A stretch of DNA of 64,000 nucleotides from JAKFWF01 sp963741505. GTDB taxonomy: Bacteria; Pseudomonadota; Alphaproteobacteria; Rhizobiales; Hyphomicrobiaceae. Position numbers and translations under genes: made by a program. Location: contig CAVUIJ010000027.1 of the NCBI GenBank assembly GCA_963741505.1, positions 1 through 64,000 on the forward strand. Reading direction: 5' to 3'. This document shows positions 9,704-20,144 of this stretch, piece after piece (the stretch's first letter is position 1; each line of letters opens with the position of its first letter). A model generated the notes under the pieces. The model did not search any database, was not told where the DNA came from, and worked only from the letters and a program-made list of their open reading frames with translations.

Positions 9704-9730
9704 GATCACGGTGTCCGGTCGCGCCGGTCG

Positions 9731-10021
9731 CTATCCCGCGCCGTCGACCAGGAACAGGCGGCCCCGGCTTGCCGCCTGCCGCAGCGGGATGATCTCCTGG
9801 TAGGCCCGGCCGTAATAGAAGGCACGCGCCTTCTCCATGTCGGCGAACTCGATGACGACGACGCGCGAGCGCGGCGGCTCGCCCTCGAGGCACTCGACCG
9901 TGCCGGCGCGCGCCAGATATTTGCCGCCGGCCGGCAAAGTGACGCCCGGAGCGCGCTCGGCATAGAGCTTGTAGGCCTCGGGATCGGTGACGTCGACCTC
10001 GGCGATGACATAGGCGGGCAT
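9731..10021 (-). CDS. DUF1330 domain protein
   Basis: Intact 96-residue member of the DUF1330 family (dimeric alpha-beta barrel, ferredoxin-like fold). The pattern MPAYVIAEVDVTDPEAYKLY, then PAGGKYLARAGTVECLEG, RVVVIEFADMEKARAFYYG and YQEIIPLR is characteristic. Family members are small cytoplasmic proteins of uncertain, possibly catalytic, role. The start is the ATG of MPAYVI; the 14 codons upstream run into a palindrome and are excluded. It is convergent with zapA. Confidence 0.88.
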   Translation of the reverse strand: MPAYVIAEVDVTDPEAYKLYAERAPGVTLPAGGKYLARAGTVECLEGEPPRSRVVVIEFADMEKARAFYYGRAYQEIIPLRQAASRGRLFLVDGAG

Positions 10022-10043
10022 GCTGGCTCCGTCGGGCGGGTGC

Positions 10044-10056
10044 GGGGTCAGACCCC
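10044..10056. repeat. Short palindrome GGGGTC-A-GACCCC
   Basis: A perfect 6-base inverted repeat around a single A, 23 bases upstream of the DUF1330 start codon. It is close to the transposase remnant. It may be the end of a mobile or REP-type element or a regulator site; nothing else identifies it. Confidence 0.4.
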
Positions 10057-10130
10057 ATTTCACTTCTCAAAGCGCTAGGAGCCCGTCCAGATAGCATGAG
10101 TGCGGGGTGAAAAAGGGGCAAAAACGCCCC

Positions 10131-10460
10131 TCAGGACGCAGCTGTGGCCTGGAACAGCTTGTTGAGGTTGGGCGCGGTGCACACCATCGACCACTCGGCG
10201 CGGACCTTGGCCACGCCGCGCAGCAGAAACTGGCGCAAGCCGCGGGCCTGCTTGATCTGCCCGAACACCGGCTCGACCACCTGCTTGCGCAGGCGATAGG
10301 GCGTCTCGAAGCCGCCGTCGTCGATCTTCTGGCGCATCGCCTGCGTCATCCGCCGCGTCCGCAGCCTCGGCCTCGGCGAGCCGGCGACGGACTTCCGCCC
10401 GCAATTCCTCGATCCGTTTCTGCATACAGTCGCAACTCATCGCTTTGTGCTTCGAGGCAT
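10131..10460 (-). pseudogene. Remnant of a DDE transposase (IS1182-like), C-terminal end only
   Basis: The minus strand encodes YRLRKQVVEPVFGQIKQARG followed by LRQFLLRGVAKVRAEWSMVC and PNLNKLFQ. This matches the C-terminal catalytic segment (last acidic residue in VVEPVFG) of IS1182/IS5-type transposases. A second frame just upstream supplies MQKRIEELRAEVRRRL, also typical of that family. The N-terminal two thirds and clear terminal inverted repeats are missing, and at least one frameshift separates the pieces. It is a dead fragment of an insertion sequence. Confidence 0.7.
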
Positions 10461-10568
10461 TGGCCTTGAGACTGCTGCACCTGATTACACGCGAATCCTG
10501 CGGCCGCATCATTTAGCCACCCCCCATCCAGGTTCGAGATGCGGGCGTAGCGACAATCCTTAACGACC

Positions 10569-10594
10569 GTCATCGCGACGCAGGTCGGGATGAC
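10569..10594. repeat. Imperfect inverted repeat with 11-bp arms
   Basis: The arms GTCATCGCGAC and GTCGGGATGAC pair with one mismatch around a GCAG loop. The element lies between the transposase remnant and the 3' end of the acyl-CoA synthetase gene. It may be a dispersed palindromic element or a transcription terminator. Confidence 0.6.
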
Positions 10595-10648
10595 ATCGTC
10601 GCCAGCCACGACCCGACTTGATTTACTTGTCGTCCGACCGATCTGGCC

Positions 10649-12193
10649 CTACCCCTCCTGCTTCAGGGTCTCGCGCAGCTCCGTCTTCAGGATCTTGCCG
10701 TAGTTGTTCTTCGGCAGCGCGTCGACGAAGCGATAGCCCTTCGGGCGCTTGAAGCGGGCGATGTTGTCGAGGCAGAGCCGGTCGAGCCCGGCCGGCGTCG
10801 ACGCTCCGCGCCCGGCGCGCTTGCACCACGAAGGCGATCACCTCCTCGCCCCAGTCGGCGTGCGGGCCGCGAGACGACGGCGCATCTCGAGCACGCCGGC
10901 ATGCGTCAGCAGCACCTCCTCGATCTCGCGCGGATAGATGTTGGAGCCGCCGGAGATGATCATGTCCTTGGAGCGGTCCTTGATGGTGAGGAAGCCGTCC
11001 GCGTCCATGGCTGCCGAGATCGCCGGTCCACAGCCAGCCGTCGCGCAGCGACCTTGGCGTTGGCCTCCGGGTTGTTCCAGTAGCCCTGCATGACGCAGTC
11101 GCTGCGCGTGACGATCTCGCCGATCTCGCCGGGCGGCAGCTCGCGGCCGTCCTCGCCGACGATCCTGCACGGCGCACGCCGGTGCGCGCCGACGCCGACG
11201 CTGGCGAGCCGCTCCTCGATATCGGGATGCGGCTGTCGGCATGCATCGCCTTGTCGACAGCCCGGTGATGGTCATCGGGCTCTCGCCCTGGCCGTAGAGC
11301 TGGTAGAGCCGGGGGCCGAACAGCTCGAGCGCGCGCTTCAGGTCGGAGACGTACATCGGCGCGCCGCCGTAGGTGATGGTCTTGAGGTTGCGCGTGTCGG
11401 TCGCGCCGGCCAGCGGATGATTGATCAGGCGCGACACCATGGTCGGCGCCGCGAACATCGAGACGTTCGGATAGCGCGCGAGCGCGGCGAAGATGCGCTC
11501 GGGCTCGAACGAGCCCGGCACGATGACGTTGTGGCCGCCCTTCGGCGACGAACGCGAGGCCATAGAGGCCGGAGCCGTGCGACATCGGCGCTGCGTGCAG
11601 GATCGTGTCGCGCGGGCCGAGAAAGTCGATGTCGGCGTAGTAGCAGTGGCAGGCGAACAGCAGGTTGCGGTGGCGTCAGCACGGCGCCCTTCGGGCGGCC
11701 CGTCGTGCCGCTGGTGTAGAACAGCCAGGCCTCGTCGCCGGGCTCGGGTCGGCGCCGCCTGAACCGGCTCGCCGGCAAGCAGCGCGCTCGATGGTCGGCG
11801 GATGCCGGTGACGACGATCGGCGGCAGCGGCGTGCCGGCCGGCAGCTCGGCGAGCTTGTCGGCGAGTTCCGGCGTCACGAGGCAGAGCTTGGCGCCCGAG
11901 TTGTCGAGGATCCAGGCCAGCTCCTTCGGGTGCAGCTTGTTGTTGATCGGCACGGCGACGAGGCCCGCCCGCCAGATGCCGAACAGCACGGGCAACAGCT
12001 CGAGGCAGTTCTCCATCCAGATGCCGACGCGGTCGCCTGGCGCTTCAGGCCATGGCGCTTGCGCAGCGCACCGGCAATCGTGCGACCTGGTCCTCGAAGT
12101 CGCGCATAGGTCAGCGTGCGCCCCGTCCCCGGTGATCGCCGGCCGGTCGGGGTGAATGCGAGCGACAGCGCCGAGGGTCAGGGAAAGGTTCAT
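10649..12193 (-). CDS. Acyl-CoA synthetase / AMP-dependent ligase (frameshifted)
   Basis: An adenylate-forming ligase of about 515 residues that activates a carboxylic acid as its CoA thioester. Frames give GDRVGIWMENCLELLPVLFG, WRAGLVAVPINNKLHPKELA, the P-loop region (Tyr-Thr-Ser-Gly-Thr-Thr-Gly-Arg-Pro-Lys-Gly), FAAPTMVSRLINHP, YGGAPMYVSDLKRAL and LYQLYGQGESPMTI. The hinge/C-terminal domain follows (FLTIKDRSKDMIISGGSNIY). The end, KNNYGKILKTELRETL, carries the catalytic Lys. At least eight one-base indels break it. It resembles fatty-acid or medium-chain ligases but the substrate is unclear. It is separate from the liv-linked ligase at 20.1 kb. Confidence 0.85.
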
Positions 12194-12299
12194 GGGGGGC
12201 TGCTCACGGCTGCGACAGGTCGCCCTTTATAAGCCGCCCCGGCCGAAATCGAAAACGCCAAGCCAGATTGCGTCGACAGCCGTCGCTCCGCCGCCATTG

Positions 12300-14474
12300 T
12301 CAGCGCGACGCGGTCGCCGGCGCGCCCATGCCGAGCATGCCGCCGAGCCAGCCAACCCATGATGCCTTGGCCGGACCCGCACCGGCCTCGACCGGACCAC
12401 CGCGGTCGCCGCCGCCGGCGCCATCACCGCGCGTGGATGTAGCGATCGCGCCCTCGCGCGGCGGCGCCGGCTCAGGCTTGCTGGCCGGGCGGAAGGTGCC
12501 CGGCAGATCCGCCGGCGCGAGGCCCTGGTGGGCCACCAGCATGACCTCGCGCCAGATCTGCGCCGGCAGGCCGCCGCCCATCACGCTTGTTCATGGCGCG
12601 GCCGTTGTCGTTGCCGACCCAGACGCCGCCGGTCAGATGCGCGGTGTAGCCGATGAACCAGGCATCGCGGAAATCCTGCGTCGTGCCGGTCTTGCCGGCG
12701 GCGGGATGCTGCGGCGATGCCGGCGCGGCGGCCGGTGCCGGAGACCAGCGCGGCATTGAGCATGTCGTTCATGGCGGCCGACGTGGCGCGGGCGCCACGA
12801 CCGGGCGGCCGGCGCTCGCTCTGGCGCTCGAAGAGCACCTGGCCGGCAGCTCGTGCGCACGCGCCGGATGACGTGCGGCTCGGCCGGCTGTAGCCGCCGT
12901 TGGCGAAGCACGGCGTAGGCGCCCGTCAGCTCGAGCAGCGTGACCTCCGACGTGCCGAGCGCCAGCGACGGCTGCGCCGTGCAGCTCGAGCGTGATGCCG
13001 AGCCGGCGCGCGGCGGCGATCGACGCGCCGGGCTGCCGACATCCTGCTGCAGGCGCACCGCGACGGCGTTGATCGAGCTGGGCCAGCGCCTGGCGCAGCG
13101 GCACGGCGCCGCTGATAGCCGGCCGCTGTCGTTGCGCGGCGCTCCAGCCGCCGATGCGTGATCGGCAGGTCGATCGACCGTGCTGTCGGGCGTCAGGCCG
13201 CTCTCGAGCGCCGCCAGATAGACGAACGGCTTGAAGGCCGAGCCGGGCTGGCGGCGCGCCTTGATGGCGCGGTTGAACTGGCTGTCGCGCATAGGAGCGG
13301 CCGCCGACCAGCGCGCGGATGCCGCCGTCGCGTGTCGAGCACCACGACGCCGGCCTGGCCGCCGCCTGCGACTCGGCCCCGTCGCGCGGCGAGCACGCTT
13401 GCGACGATCGCCTGGCGCGCGCGCGCTGCAGGGCCGCGTCGATCGTCGTCTCGACGATGATCTCGGGATGGCCGGTGCCGACCAGTGGCGGCAGCGCGCT
13501 CGAGCACATAGTCGACGGCATACTCGACGCCGCGTCGGCTCGCGCAGGTGATCGGGCGGCGGCGAAGCGCAGGATCTGGCGGCCGGCGCGCGCCTCCTGC
13601 GTCGGCGCGTGAGACGGCCGGCCTCCAGCATCTTCTTCAGCACGACGCGGGCGCGCGGTGCGCGCCAGCGCCGGGCTCGGCATGCGGCGAGTACTTGCGA
13701 CGGCGCCTTCAGCAGGCCGGCGATCAGCGCGGCCTCGGCGAGCGTCAGCTCGCGCGCCGACTTGTCGAAATAGCGCTGCGCCGCCGCCTCGATGCCGTAG
13801 GCGCCGGCGCCGAAATAGACGCGGTTGAGGTAGAGCTCGAGGATGTCGTGCTTGGACAGCCGCAACTCGAGCCAGAGCGCGAGCATCAGCTCCTCGAGCT
13901 TGCGCGCGAGCGTGCGCTCGGAGCGTCAGGAACAGGTTCTTGGCGAGCTGCTGGGTCAGCGTCGAGCCGCCCTGCACGTAGCGGCCGCGCGCGCAGGTTG
14001 GCGAACGCCGCGCGCAGCAGGCCGCGCGGGTCGACGCCCTGGTGGTCGATAGAAGCGGCGGTCCTCGGTGGCGACGACGGCGTCGGTGACGTGGCGCGGC
14101 AGCAGATCGAGCGGCATGTAGTCGTGCGCGTCGCCGCGCTCGGCGAGCAAGCTGCCGTCGCGCGCCAGAATGCGGATGACCGGCGACGGCTCCTTCAGGC
14201 GAAGCGGCATCGGGTCGGGAAACGAGGCGCTGTAGTAGAGGAGCATGCCGGCAACGCCAGCGGCCGCGGCGCCAGCCGCGAGCAGCACGGCGCCGATCGC
14301 CAGGCGCCAGCCGCGAAATCTGGACCGGCGCGGGCTCTCCACGGACACAGGATGCAATACCGCGCGACGGAGCCCGAGCCAGGAGCCCGGCTGCACCCGG
14401 CACACGACCTTGTCGTCGGCCGAGAGCTTCTCGTCCGCGCGATAGCGACGCTTCTTGGCGGACCGCCGTCCCAT
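12300..14474 (-). CDS. Class A penicillin-binding protein, bifunctional transglycosylase/transpeptidase (frameshifted)
   Basis: Peptidoglycan synthase of the PBP1 type. After a basic N terminus there is one membrane anchor (GWRLAIGAVLLAAGAAAAGV). The GT51 transglycosylase domain shows VVATEDRRFY and GGSTLTQQLAKNLFLT, plus LYLNRVYFGAGAYGIEAAAQ. The transpeptidase has PGSAFKPFVYLA (catalytic Ser and Lys), SSINAVAVRL and GKTGTTQDFRDAWFIGYT. A Pro/Ala-rich tail ends the protein. Active sites lie in the periplasm. Roughly fifteen indels occur. MGRRSAKKRRYR is taken as the start; an ATG ten codons upstream is possible. Confidence 0.87.
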
Positions 14475-14584
14475 CGTGGGCAACCATGCACTCGGCATCG
14501 ACACCGGTGCCGGGGCCCGGCGCCGATCGACGCCCGGGGACGGTAGCCGGCGGTTGCTAACCCGGGGTTAACCTTGTGCCGGAT

Positions 14585-15431
14585 CTACGCCAGCCAGCGC
14601 TTGCGGCGCTTGTAGCTCTTGACGTCGCGGAAGCTCTTCCGCTCGCCGCCGCCGACGCCGAGGTAGAACTCCTTCACGTCCTCGTTCTCGCGCAGCGCTG
14701 CGGCCTCGCCGTCGAGCACGATGCGGCCGTTCTCCAGGATGTAGCCGTAGGTGGCGTACTTCAGCGCCACGTTGGTGTTCTGCTCGGCGAGCAGGAACGA
14801 GACGCCCTGCTCCTTGGCGTTGATGTCGCTTGCACGATCTCGAAGATCTGCTCGACGATCTGCGGCGCGAGGCCCATCGACGGCTCGTCGAGCAGCACCA
14901 TCGTCGGGCGCGACATCAGCGCGCGGCCGATGGCGCACATCTGCTGCTCGCCGCCCGAGGTGTAGCCGGCCTGCGACGCTGCGCCGCTCCTTGAGGCGCG
15001 GGAAATAGGCGTAGATCTTCTCGAGGTCGCGCTGCGACCGCGGCGCGGCCGTCGCGGCGCGTGAAGGCGCCGGTCAGCAGGTTCTCCTCGATGGTCAGAT
15101 GGCCGAAGCAGTGGCGGCCCTCCATCACCTGGATGCAGCCGCGCTTGACGAGATCGTTCGGCGTCAGCTTGTCGATGCGCTCGCCCTTGAACTCGATCGA
15201 GCCCTTGGTCACCTCGCCGCGCTCGGCCTTGATCAGGTTCGAGATCGACTTCAGCGTCGTCGACTTGCCGGCGCCGTTGGCGCCGAGAATGGCGACGATG
15301 CCGCCCTGCGGCACCGTCGAGCGACACGCCCTTCAGCACCAGGATGACGTGGTCGTAGATCGACCTCGATGTTCTTGACGGCGAGGATCGGGCTGTGGCG
15401 GCACGGCGGCGGCTGCGCGGCGGGCGGTCAT
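14585..15431 (-). CDS. livF: Branched-chain amino acid type ABC transporter, ATP-binding protein LivF (frameshifted)
   Basis: Second ATPase of a Liv/HAAT-type importer. Frames give the Walker A GANGAGKST, the Q-loop region with VMEGRHCFGHLTIEENLLTG, the signature YTSGGEQQMCAIGRAL, Walker B MVLLDEPSMGL and the H-loop region SFLLAEQNTNVAL. The C terminus has an unusually basic tail (KSYKRRKRWLA). It is the last gene of the acyl-CoA synthetase-livGHMKF operon. Frame breaks are near 14830, 14980, 15045, 15315 and 15360. Confidence 0.87.
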
Positions 15432-15545
15432 GTGCGACTCGAGGCGTCAGTGCGAATGGGGAGTAGGAGCAGGGACGTGCGAGCAGTGGACCGCAGTGTC
15501 GGCCACCACTCGCCGATTCGCCTGCTCGCCTAGCTCCCTCACGTC

Positions 15546-16878
15546 TCAGCTCTCCTTCGAGCAGTCGCGCGGCGTGATCTTCTTCTCGGCCGCGTACTTG
15601 GCCGAGATCTCCTTGACGAGCGGCTCGAGCACGATCGGTCGCGCCGTGTACCAGTCGGAGATGATCTTCCAGGCCTTGCCGTCCCACTGCTGGACGCGGC
15701 CGTCGCGCGCGCCCTCGTGGTCGGCGCAGGTGAGTCTTGATCGGCTGCAGCATGCCCTCGAAGCCGAGCGCCTTGATGCTGCTCGGCTGTCAGGTTGAGG
15801 TTCTCGAGGCCCCAGCGGACCTGCTCGCCCGTCAGCGGCTTCTTGCCGAACTTCTCCTGCGCCGTGCGGATCGCCTCGACGCCGAGCATGCGCGTTGACC
15901 AGGCCGCGGTTGTAGAGCACCTGGCCGAAGTCCTCCTTGCCGAGGCCCTTGCCCTTGGCGCCGACGTGCTTCTTGACGTCGGCATGGACGCGCGAACTCG
16001 CCGGCGCCGTGCTGCAGCATCAGCGCCTTGTAGCCGATCGCCTGATCGCCGGCCGGCGTCACGTCAGGCTCGGCGCCCGACCACCAGACGCCGATCATCT
16101 TGTCGCGCGGATAGGCGACGGCGGCGGCCTCCTTGATGGAGGTGCCGTTCATGACGCCCCAGCCCCAGAGCAGCACGTAGTCCGGCTTGTCCTGGCGGAT
16201 CGCCAGCCACTGCGACTTCTGCTCGACGCCCGGATGCGTGACCGGGATCGGCTTGAACTCGAAGCCGAGCTTCTTGGCCAGCGCCTCGAGCGCCGGGATC
16301 GGCTCCTTGCCGTAGGGGCTGTCGTGATAGACGAGGCTGATCTTCTTGCCCTTGAGGTTGGCCTCGCCGCCGAGCTCCTTGGCGATGTGCTGCATGGCGA
16401 TGTCGGCCGCCGACCAGTAGGTGCCGAGCAGCGGGAAGTTCCAGGCGAACACCGCGCCGTTCTTGCTGTCGGCGCGGCCATAGCCCATGCGTGATGCAGC
16501 GGGATCTTGTCGCCCGGCGCCTTCTCGGTCAGCGCGAAGGTGATGCCGGTCGACAGCGGGATGAAGTAGGCGGCGCCGGTCGGGCCCTTGCCCTTCAGGC
16601 GCTCGTAGCACTCGACGCCCTTGTCGGTGGCGTAGCCGGTCTCGCACTCCTCGTACGACGATCTTGACGCCGTTGATGCCGCCGTCGCGCTCGTTGATGC
16701 AGGCTGTAGTAGTCGGCGACGCCGTTGGCGAACGGCACGCCGTTCACGGCGTAGGCGCCGGTGCGGTAGGACAGCGACGGGCATGAACTGCTCGTTCTGC
16801 GCCTGCGCCAGCGCCGGCAGCGCCAGCGCCGACAGCGGCGGCAGCGACGGCCGCAGCGCCGATGAACTTCGTCAACAT
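15546..16878 (-). CDS. livK: ABC transporter substrate-binding protein, LivK type (frameshifted)
   Basis: Periplasmic binding protein of the branched-chain amino acid/amide family, about 440 residues. It starts at an ATG with a GGAGGAG ribosome-binding site and has an Ala-rich signal peptide (LTKFIGAAAVAAAAVGAGAA). Ligand-domain segments include GPTGAAYFIPLSTGITFALT, NFPLLGTYWSAADIAMQHIA, KISLVYHDSPYGKEPIPALE and KPDYVLLWGWGVMNGTSIKE. It ends KKITPRDCSKES. The neighbouring acyl-CoA synthetase suggests an organic or fatty acid ligand rather than an amino acid, which is inference. There are about six indels. Confidence 0.85.
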
Positions 16879-17003
16879 GTCATCTCCTCCATTGATCGGC
16901 CGGCCGGCTCGATGCGGCCGGCCGGCCTTGCGGGCCTTCTGTTGCATGGCATCCGGGCCGCCGCACCGCAGGCTGCCGACCGGACCATTCGCCTCGGCCG
17001 CCC

Positions 17004-18116
17004 TCAGTAGGGGAACGGCCAGAGCGCAGCTTCTCCTTGGCCAGCGACCAGAGCCGCGCGAAGCCATGCGGCTCCTTGATCAGCAGGTAGCAGATCAGCG
17101 AGCCGAAGATGATGAACTCGAGATGCGTGATGGTCTCGGTCGAGATCGGCACGCCGAGCTCGCGTCGGCATCAGGTTCAGCATGATCGGCAGGATCAGGA
17201 TGAAGGCCGCGCCGAGGAACGAGCCGAGGATCGAGCCGAGGCCGCCGATGATGACCATGAACAGCAGCTGCAGCGAGCGGTCGATCGAGAAGGCCAGCGG
17301 CTCCCAGGAGCCGAGATAGACGAAGGCCCACAGCGCGCCCGGCGACGCCGACGATGAACGACGACACCGCGAACGCCGAGAGCTTGGCATAGAACGGGCG
17401 GATGCCCATGAGCTCGGCGGCGATGTCCATGTCGCGGATCGCCATCCACTGGCGGCCGATGTTGCCGCGCACGAGGTTCTTGGCGAGCAGCGCGAACACC
17501 GTGACGAACGTCAGGCACGAGCAGGTAGCGCTCGATCGGCGAGTGCGACGATCCAGCCGAAGAAGTTGAGCTCCGGCGCGTTGACCGAGCCCGACGGGGC
17601 GTAGTTGGTGAACCATTTCACGCGCAGGAACACCCAGTCGAAGAAGAACTGCGCGGCCAGCGTCGCGACGGCGAGATAGAGGCCCTTGATCCGCAGCGAC
17701 GGGATGCCGAACAGGATGCCGACGACCGCCGCGCACAGCGCCGCCGAGCAGGATCGAGAGCAGCACCGGCAGCGGCGGCAGCGCCGATCTCCGGCATGCC
17801 GGTGCCGAACTTGTAGGCCGAGTAGGCGCCGATCGCCATGAAGGCGCCGGAGCCGAGCGAGATCTGGCCGCAGTAGCCGATCAGGATGTTCACGCCGATG
17901 GCGGCCAGCGACAGGATCAGGAACGGCATCAGGATGGCGCTTGCAGCATGTAGTCGCTGCCGAACGGCCAGATCTTGAAAGCAGGCGAGCAGCGGCACGC
18001 CGACGAAGGCGAACGCCAGCAGCAGCGTAGAGCGCGATCCGGTCCTGCCGGATCGGGAAGATCGCCATGTCGGCGGCGTAGGTCGTCTTGAACTGGCCGG
18101 TTTCGCGGTAGAGCAT
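17004..18116 (-). CDS. livM: ABC transporter permease LivM (frameshifted)
   Basis: Inner-membrane permease of the Liv family, about 370 residues. It starts MLYRETGQFKTTYAADMAIF, the usual extended N terminus seen in liv operons linked to acyl-CoA synthetases. Characteristic segments are ILSLAAIGVNILIGYCGQIS, LGSGAFMAIGAYSAYKF, RIKGLYLAVATLAAQFFFDW, GNIGRQWMAIRDMDIAAELM, and MVIIGGLGSILGSFLGAAFI. It ends in WPFPY. Several indels occur, for example near 17166, 17341, 17517, 17750 and 18005, plus an apparent one-base deletion near 17028. Confidence 0.87.
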
Positions 18117-18127
18117 GGGTCAAGCTC

Positions 18128-18166
18128 GTGAGTGGTGAGTCGTGAGTGGATGAGTGGCAGTCGTGA
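18128..18166. repeat. Degenerate GTGAGTGG-type tandem repeat between livH and livM
   Basis: The 100-base gap between the end of livH and the start of livM is dominated by imperfect repeats of GTGAGTGG/GTGAGTCG. No gene or regulatory element is recognisable in the gap. Confidence 0.4.
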
Positions 18167-18217
18167 CGATCAGTTGCGAGTGCAGTCGCTTACCACTCGC
18201 GACTCGACCCCTTCGCT

Positions 18218-19137
18218 TCAAATCCTCTCGATGATCTGCTCGCCGAACAGGCCCTGCGGGCGGACCAGCAGCACGGCGAGCGCCAGCACGTAGGCGAACC
18301 AGTACTCGATGCCGCCGCCGATCAACGGCGCCGAGGTAGACCTCGGCGAGCTTCTCGCCGGCGCCGACGATCAGGCCGCCGACGATGGCGCCGGGCACCG
18401 AGGTGAAGCCGCCGATGATCAGCACCGGCAGCGCCTTCAGGGCCAGGAACGTGATCGAGAACTGCACGCCGAGCTTGGTGCCCCAGACGGTCGCCGCGAC
18501 CAGCGCGACGAGGCCGGCGACCAGCCAGACGACGAACCAGATCCAGCTGATCGGGATGCCGACCGACTGCGCCGCGGCGTGATCGTCGGCGACGGCGCGC
18601 AGCGCGCGGCCGGTCTTGGTGTACTGGAAGAAGGCGGCGAGGCCGGCGACCAGCACGCCGGCGATCAGGCCGCCCCAGACGTCGAGCTTGTTGACCAGGA
18701 TGCCGCCCGGGAACATGCTCTCGAGCAGGAACCAGGCGTCGGTCGGAAACAGCCGCAGCGGATAGACGTCGGAGCCGAACACCATCTGCGCCAGCGCCTT
18801 CGAGCACGAAGGTGGCGCCGATCGTCGACATGAACAGGGTCAGGCCGTCCTGGTTGAGCAGCGGGCCGAGCACATAGCGCTCGATCAGCCAGGCGCGTGA
18901 GCGCCATGATCAGCGCCGGCGAACAGCAGCGCCATGCACGATGGCGCGCCCAGTACGGCATGCCCTTGCGCGACCATGAAGTCGAGCGAGCGCACCAGCG
19001 CGAGGCCGGCCACCAGCACCATCGCGCCCTGGGCGAAGTTGAACACGCCCGAGGCCTTGAAGATCAGCACGAAGCCGAGCGCCACGAGCGAGTAGAGCAC
19101 GCCCGACAGCAGGCCGCCGATCAGGACTTCGAGAAAT
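18218..19137 (-). CDS. livH: ABC transporter permease LivH (frameshifted)
   Basis: Second membrane permease of the Liv-type importer, about 305 residues. Recognisable stretches include VLYSLVALGFVLIFKASGVF, NFAQGAMVLVAGLALV, PLLNQDGLTLFMSTIGATFV, QYTKTGRALRAVADDHAAAQ, IWFVVWLVAGLVALVAATVW and GGFTSVPGAIVGGLIVGAGE. The end is LFGEQIIERI. The exact start is hidden: the frame of LEVLIGGLL opens near 19137 with no clean ATG, presumably because of an indel. Other breaks lie near 18330, 18800 and 18900-18960. Confidence 0.85.
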
Positions 19138-19295
19138 GGCCGAGATCGCGATCGCCATTCGCAGGACGCCTCAACGCGTCGCTCACGATGGCAGAGCTGC
19201 GTGCGTGGCAGGTCGATCGCCGGTCGCGAGCAGTCCGCACCTCACCGCTGCACCATCTCCGAACTCGCCAAGTGCAGCGCATGTGCTGATCCGAC

Positions 19296-20144
19296 TCAAT
19301 GCGCGACGCCGAGATAGGCGTCGATGACCTTCTGGTTGCGCCTGCACCTCGTCCGGCGTGCCGTCGGCGATCTTCTGGCCGTAGTCGAGCACGACGACGC
19401 GGTCCGAGAGATCCATGACCACGCCCATGTCGTGCTCGATCAGCGCGATGGTGGTGCCGAGCTGGTCGTTGACCGTCGAGGATGAAGCGGCTCATGTCCT
19501 GCTTCTCCTCGAGGTTCATGCCGGCCATCGGCTCGTCGAGCAGCAGCAGCTCCGGCTCCATGGCGAGCGCGCGGCCGAGCTCGACGCGCTTCTGCAGGCC
19601 GTAGGGCAGCTTGCCGACCGGCGTCTTGCGGATGTGCTGGATCTCGAGGAAGTCGATGATCTTCTCGACCACCTCGCGGTGCGCGGATCTCCTCGTTCTG
19701 CGCCGGGCCCCAGTCGCAGCGCCTGCCAGAGCATGCCGCGCTGCATCTTCAGCGTGCGCCCGGTCATGATGTTGTCGAGCGTCGACATGCCCTTGAACAG
19801 GGCGACGTTCTGGAAGGTGCGCGCGATGCCCTGGCTGGCGGCCACGTAGGGGCGCATCTCGCTGCGCGCTTCTGGCCCTTGAAGGTGATCGTGCCTTCCT
19901 GCGGATGGTAGAAGCCGTTGATGACGTTGAGCATCGACGTCTTGCCGGCGCCGTTCGGGCCGATGATGGCGCGGATCTCGCCCTTCCTGATGTCGAACGA
20001 GACGTCGCTGATCGCCTTGACGCCGCCGAACGACAGCGACACGTTCTCGACCGTCAGCACGACGTCGCCGATGCTGCGCGCGCCGGCGGCCGACCGGCGC
20101 GGGCGCAGCGGCAGCCGGTGGCGACGGTGAGCGTGCATGTTCAT
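19296..20144 (-). CDS. livG: ABC transporter ATP-binding protein LivG (frameshifted)
   Basis: First ATPase of the Liv-type importer. It shows the Walker A IIGPNGAGKTSMLN, then QGIARTFQNVALFKGMSTLD, the signature KLPYGLQKRVELGRAL, Walker B LLLLDEPMAGMNLEEKQDM and the LivG-type end VIDAYLGVAH. The ATG overlaps the stop codon of the upstream acyl-CoA synthetase (ATGA), so the two are translationally coupled. Several one-base insertions are clear by comparison with the family, for example at 19345, 19485, 19683 and 19705. Confidence 0.88.

Noticed and set aside
9704..9730. 6S RNA after zapA
   Set aside because: Only 27 bases separate zapA from the convergent DUF1330 gene, so there is no room.
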